This document shows positions 36,265 to 43,337 of a DNA stretch of 43,529 nucleotides, one piece after another (position 1 is the first letter of the stretch; every line of letters begins with the position of its first letter). This DNA is from a virus: positions 1-43,529 of the IMG/VR virus record IMGVR_UViG_3300005511_000862, one strand, 5' to 3'. The position numbers were made by a program, and so were the translations under genes. The notes under the pieces are model-generated. The model searched no databases. It had not been told where the DNA came from and worked only from the letters and a program-made list of their open reading frames with translations.

Positions 36265-36621
36265 ATGAACCAGCACACGCCGCTTCCGAGTTCCAATGTT
36301 CGCGAGATCGTTGTCGGCCTATCTCGCCCGACCGAACAGTTCTTCATCCTTCGTGGCCGGCATGAGGCTTACATCAGCGGCGATCTCGTAGACCGCGCCA
36401 CGGTCATCGTGGATGTCGCCGAAGATGTCGAGAACCTTCGGCAAGTCATTGCAATCGACCTCGCCAACGGCACGTCGCGCGATGCGACGGACGACATCTG
36501 CGGCGTGGTGATCAGCCGCTGGGCCGAGGACGGCAAGGAGCTTTCCCGCAAACAGCGAGACTTCGTGGCGATGTGTCGCGGCGAGGCGTTCGCCAACTGC
36601 TTCCGCGTGGAGGCTGCATAA
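36265..36621 (+). CDS. First early gene, conserved hypothetical, 118 aa
   Basis: ATG at 36265 after GGGGAG. EQFFILRGRHEAYISGDLVDR, ENLRQVIAIDLANGTSRD and AMCRGEAFANCFRVEAA are conserved in rhizobial phage proteins. An alpha/beta protein without known catalytic residues. First gene of the repressed operon, where takeover or anti-host functions are often placed. Confidence 0.65.
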   Translation: MNQHTPLPSSNVREIVVGLSRPTEQFFILRGRHEAYISGDLVDRATVIVDVAEDVENLRQVIAIDLANGTSRDATDDICGVVISRWAEDGKELSRKQRDFVAMCRGEAFANCFRVEAA

Positions 36622-36622
36622 C

Positions 36623-36823
36623 ATGGTTGTCATCCTCTCCATCCCCGACCACATCGACATTGATACCGAGTTTCAGCCTGACAACCAGTGGCGCGCGATC
36701 GACCGCAACACCTACGAGGCGGAATGCGACTCCGTAGGCTGGTGGTCGAAGTCCCCGGTTGGATACGGCGACACTGAAGCGGCTGCCATCGCTGACCTTC
36801 TCGAGCAGATGGAGGAAGCGTGA
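36623..36823 (+). CDS. Hypothetical protein, 66 aa
   Basis: MVVILSIPDHIDIDTEFQPD, Trp-containing centre (VGWWSKSPVGYGDTEAAAI) and acidic helix end. The G-x-G-D-T-E-x-E-A-I pattern resembles the end of HicB-like domains, but the HicB antitoxin core is incomplete at this length. Shares a base with the next start. Confidence 0.6.
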   Translation: MVVILSIPDHIDIDTEFQPDNQWRAIDRNTYEAECDSVGWWSKSPVGYGDTEAAAIADLLEQMEEA

Positions 36824-36999
36824 TGCGCTTCAAGATCGATTTCACTCCGGGATGCTCGCGTTATTCCGCGTTCAGCCTGCTTTTCTGGAAGCGTTTTTTC
36901 ATTTTTGGCCGATGGATCACGGTGGACACGTTCGAAACCATCGATGCCGCCAAGGCTCATTACGAGAAGGTCAAGGATCTTCCGGAGTACCTGCCATGA
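36823..36999 (+). CDS. Hypothetical basic protein, 58 aa
   Basis: MRFKIDFTPGCSRYSAFSLL, aromatic-rich (FWKRFFIFGRW), then TIDAAKAHYEKVKDLPEYL. The T-x-D-A-A-K-x-H/E-x-x-E end recalls small phage proteins with a fused beta-alpha unit. ATGA overlaps with both neighbours. Function unknown. Confidence 0.55.
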   Translation: MRFKIDFTPGCSRYSAFSLLFWKRFFIFGRWITVDTFETIDAAKAHYEKVKDLPEYLP

Positions 37000-37082
37000 C
37001 CCGTATGGAAATTATTGAGAACAGCCTCGTGCTGATCGGCTTCTTCCTGGCCTTCTTTGGCGCAGCAGCTTTCGCACTGTGA
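36996..37082 (+). CDS. Micro membrane protein, 28 aa
   Basis: MTRMEIIENSLVLIGFFLAF and GAAAFAL: one membrane helix. ATGA overlap with the preceding gene and close spacing with the next give support. Unknown function. Confidence 0.5.
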   Translation: MTRMEIIENSLVLIGFFLAFFGAAAFAL

Positions 37083-37090
37083 GGACAACC

Positions 37091-37396
37091 ATGGGTGTCA
37101 TGTCCGAATACGATCTTCAACTTCAGGAACTGCGTAGAGTGATGGAAAACGACATGGGTGAAGAGCCGCAAACCCCAAGGGAAATCGCGCAGTACAAGGT
37201 CGAGATGGCCGCGCGTGATGCGTGGCTGGCGACCGCCGAGCTGGTGAAGCTGCGGGCTGATGCAATCGCCGCCCCCTGCTTCACTCCGAAGGTGGAGGCC
37301 GATCTGTGGTCGATCAAGGGCCGGATTGACCTGCTCATTTCCGAGCTGCGCGCGATGGATACGGAAGCCTCGAACGTGGTGGGGTTCCGCCGATGA
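37091..37396 (+). CDS. Hypothetical protein, 101 aa
   Basis: ATG at 37091 with GAGG at 37081-37084; a GTG at 37079 is an alternative. MGVMSEYDLQLQELRRVME, MAARDAWLATAELVKLRAD, and WSIKGRIDLLISELRAMD suggest a three-helix protein. Next start overlaps by 4 bases. Not recognised. Confidence 0.6.
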   Translation: MGVMSEYDLQLQELRRVMENDMGEEPQTPREIAQYKVEMAARDAWLATAELVKLRADAIAAPCFTPKVEADLWSIKGRIDLLISELRAMDTEASNVVGFRR

Positions 37397-37620
37397 CGCC
37401 GACACCCTGCGAGGACTGCGACAACGTGCATGCGGAGACCCGCAAGCAGGGGCCGTCTCGCTGGGTGTGCGTGAAGTTTCCGAGGCTTGAAGGGCTGTCT
37501 CCGATCGCCCCGACTGCATGGGTGGACAAAGAGCCGTACATGCGTTGCGCCGGCATCAATGGCGGCTTCTGCCCGATGTTCGTGAGGCGCCGCGATGGAC
37601 AGAAAGACAGCGGTGTTTGA
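37393..37620 (+). CDS. Cys-rich conserved small protein, 75 aa
   Basis: CEDCDNVHAETRKQGPSRWVC at the start and RCAGINGGFCPMF at the end place four or five Cys as two pairs, probably one zinc site. KFPRLEGLSPIAP lies between. This arrangement is frequent in rhizobial phage early regions. Function unknown. Confidence 0.65.
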   Translation: MTPTPCEDCDNVHAETRKQGPSRWVCVKFPRLEGLSPIAPTAWVDKEPYMRCAGINGGFCPMFVRRRDGQKDSGV

Positions 37621-37798
37621 GTACGCCACCGCAGCAATGATCGTGCTGCGACTGGCGAGGACGGAAGACGATCTCATCGATTGGTGGACAGGAGAGAAGC
37701 AGAACCGAGAACTCCTCAACATGAGCCCGGACACGTCGCCCGGTCTCGACCTCTACAACGCACTCAAATCATATCGCAACGAACTCAGAAAGTCATGA
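37595..37798 (+). CDS. Hypothetical protein, 67 aa
   Basis: MDRKTAVFEYATAAMIVLRL then DLIDWWTGEKQNRELLNMSP and a Ser/Lys-rich helix. Overlaps the previous gene by 26 bases in another frame. Helical and soluble; not recognised. Confidence 0.55.
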   Translation: MDRKTAVFEYATAAMIVLRLARTEDDLIDWWTGEKQNRELLNMSPDTSPGLDLYNALKSYRNELRKS

Positions 37799-37799
37799 C

Positions 37800-38210
37800 A
37801 TGAAAATCTCCGAAGAGTTTCCATCACAATACCTGAAGGCATCCGATCTCGGCGGGCGCGAAATCCGCGTCACCATGGGCCGCGCCGAACGTGAAACCAT
37901 CGGGACCGACAAGAAGATCGTTCTCTACTTCAAGGGCAAGGAAAAGGGCCTTGTCCTCAACAAGACCAACGCCAACACGATCGGCGACGGATACGGCGAC
38001 GACACGGACGACTGGTTCGACCAGCCTCTCATCCTGTTCTCGGTGAAGACGGACTATCAGGGCAAGGTGGTTGACGCCATCCGCTGCCGTGTGCCCACGG
38101 CGAAGGATAATCGCGAGGCCCAGCCCCGTCGCGAAGATCCGATCTCCACAGGACCGCAGCGCGTGACCGGCGGCGTGAGCGACAACCTCTCAGACGAGGT
38201 GCCCTTCTAA
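37800..38210 (+). CDS. SSB-like phage protein, 136 aa
   Basis: YLKASDLGGREIRVTMGRAE, KKIVLYFKGKEKGLVLNKTN, and DWFDQPLILFSVKTDY...VDAIRCRV suggest an OB-like barrel conserved in many phages. The C-terminus is disordered and ends DEVPF, the same acidic-Pro-Phe tip that SSB proteins use to recruit partners. A single-stranded DNA-binding role in replication or recombination is inferred; the core lacks an obvious standard SSB signature. Confidence 0.65.
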   Translation: MKISEEFPSQYLKASDLGGREIRVTMGRAERETIGTDKKIVLYFKGKEKGLVLNKTNANTIGDGYGDDTDDWFDQPLILFSVKTDYQGKVVDAIRCRVPTAKDNREAQPRREDPISTGPQRVTGGVSDNLSDEVPF

Positions 38211-38680
38211 TGAATACGCCAGCGGCATTTCGCGCGACGTACAGCGATTGGAGGCTCGTTAAGACGAGGGGCGTTGTGCAGATCGTTTTCGAGGTGCCGC
38301 TGGCGGATTCTGACAACGCCTATGAAATCCTTGGCGGGATGCCGAACCATGCCAACGAGAGGTGGTTCGGTATTGCTGCTCTCAAGGGCGGTCGGGTCGA
38401 AACGATTGTTGATGCCCCGGAGGAAAAGCAGAGCAAGAACTGGCGCGATCTTCAGCCGTCAGCCCAAGCCGGCATTCGATGTGCCGAGCCGCTGTTCTGG
38501 GCCTTTCTGAAGGAAGAGATGCTCATGACATTACCAGGGAGCGCCGACAACGCCGCAGAGTTTGTTCGCTCATACTGCAAAGTCAATTCGCGGGCGCACT
38601 TCAACACGAACCCGGTAGCGAAGGCCGTCTGGCAATCGCTCGATAATCAATTCCAGGCCTGGAAGGCCATTCAGCAATGA
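38210..38680 (+). CDS. Conserved hypothetical phage protein, 156 aa
   Basis: FRATYSDWRLVKTRGVVQIVFEV-type beta start with ANERWFGIAAL, then SAQAGIRCAEPLFWAFLKEE and NAAEFVRSYCKVNSRAHF. It partners with the SSB-like gene (shared base) and the HNH gene in many rhizobial phages, which suggests recombination or DNA modification, but the function is not known. Confidence 0.65.
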   Translation: MNTPAAFRATYSDWRLVKTRGVVQIVFEVPLADSDNAYEILGGMPNHANERWFGIAALKGGRVETIVDAPEEKQSKNWRDLQPSAQAGIRCAEPLFWAFLKEEMLMTLPGSADNAAEFVRSYCKVNSRAHFNTNPVAKAVWQSLDNQFQAWKAIQQ

Positions 38681-39018
38681 GACAGCGCCAGCCTCGCATC
38701 CATGACGAAGCCCACTTGGATTTCATCCGCTCTCTGCCCTGCGTGTCGTGCGGGAACGACATCGAGACCCAGGCCGCGCACTTGCGCTCGGACAATCTCG
38801 AGTTCGGCAAGCGCTCGACCGGGATGCAGCAGAAGCCGGACGATAAATGGACGCTTCCGCTGTGCGGTCGCTGCCATGATGTTCAGCACAAGGGCAACGA
38901 GAAGAATTTCTGGACGAACCTTGGGGTCAATCCCTGGGTTCTCGCGCTCAGCCTTCACGCCGCAAGTGGGGATCACGAGCTCGCCCAGGAAGTCATCAAC
39001 AGACAAGTGAGGCGCTAA
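38677..39018 (+). CDS. HNH-type / DUF968-like nuclease
   Basis: 113 aa. LPCVSC with Cys22 and Cys25, AAHLR with His35, LPLCGRCHDVQH with Cys63, Cys66 and His67/His71, GNEKNFW afterwards. This is the Cys-Cys-His-Cys-Cys-His plan of DUF968/NinX-like HNH proteins in phage recombination regions. It probably cuts or nicks DNA. ATGA overlap with the preceding gene. Confidence 0.78.
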   Translation: MRQRQPRIHDEAHLDFIRSLPCVSCGNDIETQAAHLRSDNLEFGKRSTGMQQKPDDKWTLPLCGRCHDVQHKGNEKNFWTNLGVNPWVLALSLHAASGDHELAQEVINRQVRR

Positions 39019-39125
39019 TGCATCTCGTCATCATCTTTCTCGGCGTGATGCTTCTGTTCGGTCCACCGTGGTCGGTTGGAGTTGCGCTGATTGTGGTCGG
39101 TGTCGCGCTGGCGGTGCTCGCATGA
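39018..39125 (+). CDS. Micro membrane protein, 35 aa
   Basis: MHLVIIFLGVMLLFGPPWSV and ALIVVGVALAVLA: two short hydrophobic helices around a G-P-P turn. TAATG overlap with the HNH gene. Pairs with the next micro-protein; unknown role, possible membrane-active early product. Confidence 0.5.
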   Translation: MHLVIIFLGVMLLFGPPWSVGVALIVVGVALAVLA

Positions 39126-39229
39126 TGGGCCCGGTCAGTCAGATCTCAATCTGGATTTTCATCGCGACGAGCGGCGCCGGTCTGCTGATGGCGTTGATCG
39201 TCAATGGCCTGATGGCGCTGGCGCGGTGA
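39122..39229 (+). CDS. Micro membrane protein, 35 aa
   Basis: MMGPVSQISIWIFIATSGAG then LLMALIVNGLMALAR. One or two hydrophobic helices with a basic end. ATGA overlap with the preceding micro-gene shows the two are read together. Confidence 0.5.
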   Translation: MMGPVSQISIWIFIATSGAGLLMALIVNGLMALAR

Positions 39230-39251
39230 CGCTACGACAATGGGGATGACT

Positions 39252-39401
39252 ATGAAGTTTGAAACCCTGCTTGATGCTGTCTGCCACTTGGTCCGGTCGG
39301 GCTACGTCTACAACACCGATTACAACCAGTTCCGTCGCAATAGCTGGTACGCGACCATCATCGTCCAGAAGAACGGCAAATTCCGCGTCATTTCATCGTA
39401 G
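39252..39401 (+). CDS. Hypothetical protein, 49 aa
   Basis: MKFETLLDAVCHLVRSGYVY, then NQFRRNSWYATIIVQKNGKF. GGGGA precedes the ATG. Helix then beta hairpin; compact. Small proteins with the YN-x-D-Y/NSWYA pattern are common in phages but unassigned. Confidence 0.55.
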   Translation: MKFETLLDAVCHLVRSGYVYNTDYNQFRRNSWYATIIVQKNGKFRVISS

Positions 39402-39409
39402 AGGCCACA

Positions 39410-39703
39410 ATGAGCCCGCTCTGCATCGAGATCCTGCTTCATTACCATTGCCGTGCTGCTGACTACCGCAACGGAGACCATTCGGCGCCGGCTGTGAAGG
39501 AAGCGCTGGATTGGTTCTTGTCTGAGGACATGATCCGGCACGAGGGATTCACGCCCGAGCGATTTGGAGATGGGCAGCTCAAAGCCCGCTACGCGCTGAC
39601 GTCGCGCGGGAGAGCGTTTGTGGAATACCTCCAGATGATCCCCCTACCAACAGCGTCATGGACTTTTGCCGACGTCGCCTTGCCGAGCCCAGGTGCTCGG
39701 TGA
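39410..39703 (+). CDS. Winged-helix-like phage protein, 97 aa
   Basis: MSPLCIEILLHYHCRAADYR, SAPAVKEALDWFLSEDMI, RYALTSRGRAFVEYLQMIP: helix, helix and beta-wing as in MarR/PadR-like folds. The L-T-x-R-G-R-A-F-V-E end is typical. It may bind DNA, but the recognition helix is not conserved in an obvious way. Common in rhizobial phage early operons. Confidence 0.65.
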   Translation: MSPLCIEILLHYHCRAADYRNGDHSAPAVKEALDWFLSEDMIRHEGFTPERFGDGQLKARYALTSRGRAFVEYLQMIPLPTASWTFADVALPSPGAR

Positions 39704-39747
39704 CATCGCCTCACTTGTGAACCACCCACCGCCAAACGGAGATCCCA

Positions 39748-39993
39748 ATGGCACACGTCTACGAAGGTCAACCAGACGGCAGGCAGGCCGACACTGCCAT
39801 CCCGGTCAGCCGCTTCCGGCCGAAGTATCGGGCGCTGAGCGACGACGAGAAGGCTCTGCACGACGAAATCAAGGACAAGGCCGCTGAGCTGGAGGCCGTG
39901 TTCGCCAAGGTCAAGACCGGCCGTTACTCGTCGCTGGCGATGACTTCGCTCGAACAGTCGGTCATGTGGATCGTTAAGGAACTGACGTCATGA
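39748..39993 (+). CDS. Acb2/Tad1-hairpin-like cyclic nucleotide sponge (putative anti-CBASS/Thoeris)
   Basis: 81 aa. After a short N-terminal strand, FRPKYRALSDDEKALHDEIK, DKAAELEAVFAKV and RYSSLAMTSLEQSVMWIVKEL follow the helical-hairpin domain of Acb2/Tad1 proteins (DUF7681): a Y-R-x-L-x-x-x-E start, a long helix, and a second helix with R/Y...A-x-T-x-L-E-x-x-x-M-W-x-V-K. Family members hold cyclic oligonucleotides or ADP-ribose signals and silence CBASS or Thoeris immunity. Family assignment is by motif memory, without a search. Start has GGAG 8 bases ahead and the stop overlaps the next gene by 4. Confidence 0.68.
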   Translation: MAHVYEGQPDGRQADTAIPVSRFRPKYRALSDDEKALHDEIKDKAAELEAVFAKVKTGRYSSLAMTSLEQSVMWIVKELTS

Positions 39994-40262
39994 GCAACAC
40001 CCTTGGCGATGCGCCGATCCAGGAGAAATACCGCCAGCAAATGCAGGCTATCGCTGCGACGCTGGATGAATTCCTCAATGGCGACGCCAAGGGCGCCGAT
40101 CGGGAGGCGGGCTTCGTTCTGCTCGTCTTCCCGTTCGGTAACGTCGGCGATGGCCGATGCAATTTCATATCAAACGGCGCCGACCGCAAAGACGTGGTGA
40201 CGCTCATGAAGGAGATGATTGCTCGTTTCGAAGGCCAACCCGAAATCAAGGGCCGGGCATGA
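39990..40262 (+). CDS. Conserved hypothetical phage protein, 90 aa
   Basis: AATLDEFLNGDAKGADREAGFVLLVFPFG, then RCNFISNGADRKDVVTLMKE: a pattern (G-F-V-L-L-V-F-P-F-G and I-S-N-G-A-D-R-x-D-V) repeated in many phage proteins. Coupled to the Acb2-like gene by ATGA, so the two may share a role in defence evasion, but no activity is known. Confidence 0.68.
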   Translation: MSNTLGDAPIQEKYRQQMQAIAATLDEFLNGDAKGADREAGFVLLVFPFGNVGDGRCNFISNGADRKDVVTLMKEMIARFEGQPEIKGRA

Positions 40263-40301
40263 CCACTTCCGCCCTCTCCTCTCCACAACGGGCATAGACA
40301 A

Positions 40302-40499
40302 ATGCGCGAGACGATCAAGATAGCCGGACTGACGGCTGTAGTTCAAAAGCTCCGACGCGCGCGTTGGCCGGATGGAGCCTGGATTGTCTTTTCGGGTAGC
40401 GACGAAGCTACAGGGTCAACCCGAGAAAACGCGATCTACAATTTTGAGCGGATGGTGGCTTCCTCTGTTCCTCTCCAACAGGGCAACTCCCATGACTGA
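40302..40499 (+). CDS. Hypothetical protein, 65 aa
   Basis: MRETIKIAGLTAVVQKLRRA, a W-x-D-G-A-W-I-V-F-S strand, and STRENAIYNFERMVASS. The start has no strong ribosome binding site. Overlaps the next gene by 8 bases. Not recognised. Confidence 0.5.
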   Translation: MRETIKIAGLTAVVQKLRRARWPDGAWIVFSGSDEATGSTRENAIYNFERMVASSVPLQQGNSHD

Positions 40500-41376
40500 C
40501 ATCGGACAGTTTTGCAGCCGCTGCGGCGGTAAAGATCCTGCCTGCTACATCTGCGGCACGGGGCGCCAGTTGTCCGCTGGGACCGAGCATGGCTGGGATG
40601 AGGACGGTCCAGACACGCCAGATGAGGCGCTGGATCTCATTATCCACGAAGCCGGCTGGCTCGATGAGCATGGTGGCGATCACCACGAAGACGATTGCCC
40701 AATCTGCCGCAGCATTGCGATGGTGCGCGCCGGCTTGAACCACGCCTATCCGCCGTCCAATGGTCTTGCCCAAGCAACGCTGTGGCCCGACATCAAGCAG
40801 CTTCACGACGCTATTGCCGAATGCATCGGACGAGAGGGGCTAACCTACTCTGGCATCCGCAGGGCAGCCAAGCGGGTGCAAGAACTATATGCTGCCACCA
40901 TCGCCGCCCAACCGCCGGCCGCTCCGGTCGAGAAGGAGAGGCTCGCCGAGCTTCAGAATGAGGCCGGCATGTACAAGAGCCTGTACGAGAACGCGATAGC
41001 TCAGCGCTCATCTGCCGCGACTGATGCAACCTGCTACGTTGAGCGGTCAAAGGTCCGCGATATCCTGATCGGCCAGGATGACGATCATCGCGGAATCTTG
41101 GAACTCGTTCTGAGCGAGATCGACGCGTTACCGATCTCGACGGCTGAGGACTTCAGAGCAGCACCGCAGACATCGTGGCGGCCCATCGAGACGGCGCCAC
41201 ATGAGAAATATGTGCTGCTTGGATGGTGGGAGGAAGACCAGTGGAATTGTGAGACCGGCTGGGCTTCGCGAGGATGGAGGCGTGGCGGCGTCAGCAACAT
41301 GTCGCGGCATGGGCAGGCTACGCATTGGCAGCCGCTACCAGCATCCCCGCTTTCGCGCCCTCACCACCAGACCTAG
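40492..41376 (+). CDS. Zinc-ribbon / DUF551 two-part protein, 294 aa
   Basis: ATG at 40492; the frame is open upstream but that part is a shadow. N-terminus FCSRCGGKDPACYICGTG gives two CxxC pairs, and HHEDDCPICRSI another. Middle (about residues 80-190) is helical with a coiled stretch. The last 65 residues form DUF551: WRPIETAPHEKYVLLGWWEE and THWQPLPASP. Looks like a fusion of a DUF551 module to a zinc-binding helical protein. Role unknown. Confidence 0.65.
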   Translation: MTDIGQFCSRCGGKDPACYICGTGRQLSAGTEHGWDEDGPDTPDEALDLIIHEAGWLDEHGGDHHEDDCPICRSIAMVRAGLNHAYPPSNGLAQATLWPDIKQLHDAIAECIGREGLTYSGIRRAAKRVQELYAATIAAQPPAAPVEKERLAELQNEAGMYKSLYENAIAQRSSAATDATCYVERSKVRDILIGQDDDHRGILELVLSEIDALPISTAEDFRAAPQTSWRPIETAPHEKYVLLGWWEEDQWNCETGWASRGWRRGGVSNMSRHGQATHWQPLPASPLSRPHHQT

Positions 41377-41388
41377 GAAGGCTGACGC

Positions 41389-42054
41389 ATGCTCGGGGCA
41401 GTCATCAGCCTTTGCGATAATACTGGCATCATGGCGCAGCCGTGGGCTGAAGCCGGCTACGAATGCTGGTGCGTCGATATCCAGCACTCGATCCGCAAGG
41501 ATCGGTCTGAGCGGGTCGGCCGTGGCGTCATTCACTACGTCTGGGGTGACGTCCGAACCTATCGCCGACCGACTCCGCAGGCGCCGTCATTCGTTATCGT
41601 GCAGACGCCCTGCACCCATACTGCCGTCAGCGGCGCCCGCGACTTCGCCAAGAAGGGCGGGATGATGCTGCGGGACGCCCTAGAAATGTTCGAGGCCGGC
41701 CGGCAGATCGCCGACTGGTCCGGCGCTCCATGGATGCAGGAAAACCCCGTGACGATGGTGTCGAGCATCCCGCACCTCGGGAAGCCGGATTATTACTTCC
41801 ACCCGTGGGAATACGCCAGCCTGTGCGAGGACGACAACTACACCAAGAAGACCTGTATCTGGGCCGGCAACGGCTTCGTGATGCCGCCTCCGTGCCCGGC
41901 GCCGCATCTTGGCCCGCCTGACAACCGCATCCACTTCGCCAGCCCGTCCGACGATCGCGGCGACGTGCGCAGCGCTGCCCCGCTTGGGTTTGCCCGCGCC
42001 GTCTTCAGATCCAATGCGCCGGCCTTGGCGCGTCAACTGGAGGCAGCGGAATGA
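41389..42054 (+). CDS. C5-cytosine methyltransferase-like protein, 221 aa
   Basis: Motif I region ISLCDNTGIMAQPWAEAGY with CVDIQ (motif II acid), then VIVQTPCTHTAVSGARDF with catalytic-type Pro74-Cys75 (motif IV), WMQENPV with Glu118-Asn119-Pro120 (motif VI), and KKTCIWAGNGF (motif VIII). The target-recognition and C-terminal motifs IX-X are much reduced, as in a compact phage-encoded family. It would methylate cytosine in phage DNA to escape restriction. Follows the DUF551 gene by 12 bases with AGG upstream. Confidence 0.78.
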   Translation: MLGAVISLCDNTGIMAQPWAEAGYECWCVDIQHSIRKDRSERVGRGVIHYVWGDVRTYRRPTPQAPSFVIVQTPCTHTAVSGARDFAKKGGMMLRDALEMFEAGRQIADWSGAPWMQENPVTMVSSIPHLGKPDYYFHPWEYASLCEDDNYTKKTCIWAGNGFVMPPPCPAPHLGPPDNRIHFASPSDDRGDVRSAAPLGFARAVFRSNAPALARQLEAAE

Positions 42055-42242
42055 ACGTGCTATTGACGCGAACCCCGGATGTCTGCCGCCGGAGAGAAGT
42101 GGGGCTTATTGCGATCGCCTCGCCCCTAAGAACCAGGCGGATCAACACACATCACGGGCTCTGGCTGCGTGGGGTTGGCGGACGCGCCAGCCCCCGCAGT
42201 TGCTCGGTCCCTTCGCACGACTACCGTACCCAGGGGGAATAG
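42051..42242 (+). CDS. Doubtful small basic protein, 63 aa
   Basis: ATGA overlap with the methylase stop, which favours translation. VCRRREVGLIAIASPLRTRR is strongly basic and the end is Ser/Arg-rich. Another frame across the same bases reads about as well. Low certainty. Confidence 0.35.
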   Translation: MNVLLTRTPDVCRRREVGLIAIASPLRTRRINTHHGLWLRGVGGRASPRSCSVPSHDYRTQGE

Positions 42243-42245
42243 AAC

Positions 42246-42470
42246 ATGGCTAAGACGACGCGCGAACTCGACTTCGAGAAGCCGTTCCCGGAGCGCTATT
42301 TGGCCTGCGCCAACGCGCTTGCCCAGCTTGAGCATTGGCTGATGGTCGTCGGAATGAGCGGCAACCGTCAGTTTGACATGCTGCGCCGCGACTTCATCGC
42401 CCATGGCGCCGAGACCTTCCGGGACATCAATCGCACTCCCCAGGAGAGCTCGGAGCCGTCCAATGGGTAA
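42246..42470 (+). CDS. Hypothetical protein, 74 aa
   Basis: GGGGGAA ribosome binding site before the ATG. RYLACANALAQLEHWLMVVG helix and FDMLRRDFIAHGAETFRDIN helix. Soluble, helical, overlapping the next gene by 8 bases. Unassigned. Confidence 0.55.
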   Translation: MAKTTRELDFEKPFPERYLACANALAQLEHWLMVVGMSGNRQFDMLRRDFIAHGAETFRDINRTPQESSEPSNG

Positions 42471-42792
42471 GCTTAAGCATACGGTACTGCCTTGGGCGGT
42501 CGAAGATGATCAGGCGAGTATTAGCGCGCGGCGCGGCGAGGACTGGATTGCCGACTGCAACCAGCTCAACGGTCTGAGCCACGAGGAGTGCGAGGCGAAC
42601 GCCGCCTACATCGTCAAGGCCTGCAACGCCTTTCCGGATCTGGTGAAGGCGCTGGAAATGGCACGGGCTCGCATCGAGTACCTTGGCGCTGCATGTGCCA
42701 GCTCGAAGCACTTCGAAGCCAACTATGACACCTTCCTGCCGGCGATCGACGCGGTGCTCAGTCGTGTGAAAGGAGCGCCGGACCATGGCTGA
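42463..42792 (+). CDS. Conserved phage protein (DUF-type), 109 aa
   Basis: LKHTVLPWAVEDDQASISAR, DWIADCNQLNGLSHEECEAN, AAYIVKACNAFPDLVKALEM: the N-A-A/E-Y-I-V-x-A-C-N-A pattern occurs in a large group of short phage proteins of unknown role, often in early operons. Next start overlaps by 8 bases. Confidence 0.68.
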   Translation: MGKLKHTVLPWAVEDDQASISARRGEDWIADCNQLNGLSHEECEANAAYIVKACNAFPDLVKALEMARARIEYLGAACASSKHFEANYDTFLPAIDAVLSRVKGAPDHG

Positions 42793-43018
42793 CATCCGAG
42801 GCATCCTGCGCGATATGCGGTCGCCGCTTTCCATCGAATCCGCGGACCAGATTGATGCTCTGGTGGAGGCGCTCGAGATGGCGGAAGACGTCCTGTCACG
42901 GGCGCCATTCTCAACCCAGATGTGGCCGAACGGAATGCACCCCAACACCGGCATTGAGCAGATCAGGGACGTGCTCCGTCGTGTGGGATCACCTGCCACC
43001 CCGGAGGTGAAGCCGTGA
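42785..43018 (+). CDS. Hypothetical protein, 77 aa
   Basis: MADIRGILRDMRSPLSIESA, DALVEALEMAEDVLSR and GIEQIRDVLRRVG. Helical protein; its L-V-E-A-L-E-M-A-x-D-V-L segment is similar in style to the helix in the preceding gene (LVKALEMARARI). Coupled to the next gene by GTGA. Confidence 0.6.
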   Translation: MADIRGILRDMRSPLSIESADQIDALVEALEMAEDVLSRAPFSTQMWPNGMHPNTGIEQIRDVLRRVGSPATPEVKP

Positions 43019-43257
43019 GCGAGCCTGTCAAATACGCTTTGGACCCGCTCGCCCCCTTCCCCAAACGGTGGTTCGACCATATCGGAAACATCACCGTCAT
43101 GTGCGAGCCTGTGAAGGGATACGTCATGTGTCGCCGGCCGCGTGCTGTGCCATTTGTCCTCTCGGTCGCGCAGATGCTCAACGCGGAGAAGCACCCGGTT
43201 CACGGGCCATTCACCGTGATCCCTCCGGCAGACCGCGCAAATTCGACAACCGATTGA
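43015..43257 (+). CDS. Hypothetical protein, 80 aa
   Basis: GTG at 43015. KYALDPLAPFPKRWFDHIGN, then VMCEPVKGYVMCRRPRAVPF and LNAEKHPVHGPFTVIPP. Alpha/beta, with a likely C-terminal beta hairpin. The V-K-G-Y-V-M-x-R-R-P pattern is common in phage proteins of this size. Unassigned. Confidence 0.6.
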   Translation: MSEPVKYALDPLAPFPKRWFDHIGNITVMCEPVKGYVMCRRPRAVPFVLSVAQMLNAEKHPVHGPFTVIPPADRANSTTD

Positions 43258-43337
43258 AATCGCTAGCGCCAGTCAGTCATCATTTTTCAAGTAAGTCAGT
43301 CATTCCAGAAACCCGAAAACGAGCGTAGAATACTTCA
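43258..43337. other. Intergenic gap, nothing firm
   Basis: 80 bases with two AGTCAGTCAT copies (43271 and 43294), a 10-base direct repeat, and weak AT-rich sequence. No clear promoter or terminator. In many prophages an integrase lies close to this kind of gap, but none is present in the window. Confidence 0.35.

Noticed and set aside
43271-43303. Attachment site formed by the AGTCAGTCAT repeats
   Set aside because: A 10-base direct repeat only 23 bases apart, with no integrase or matching copy at the other end, is not enough.
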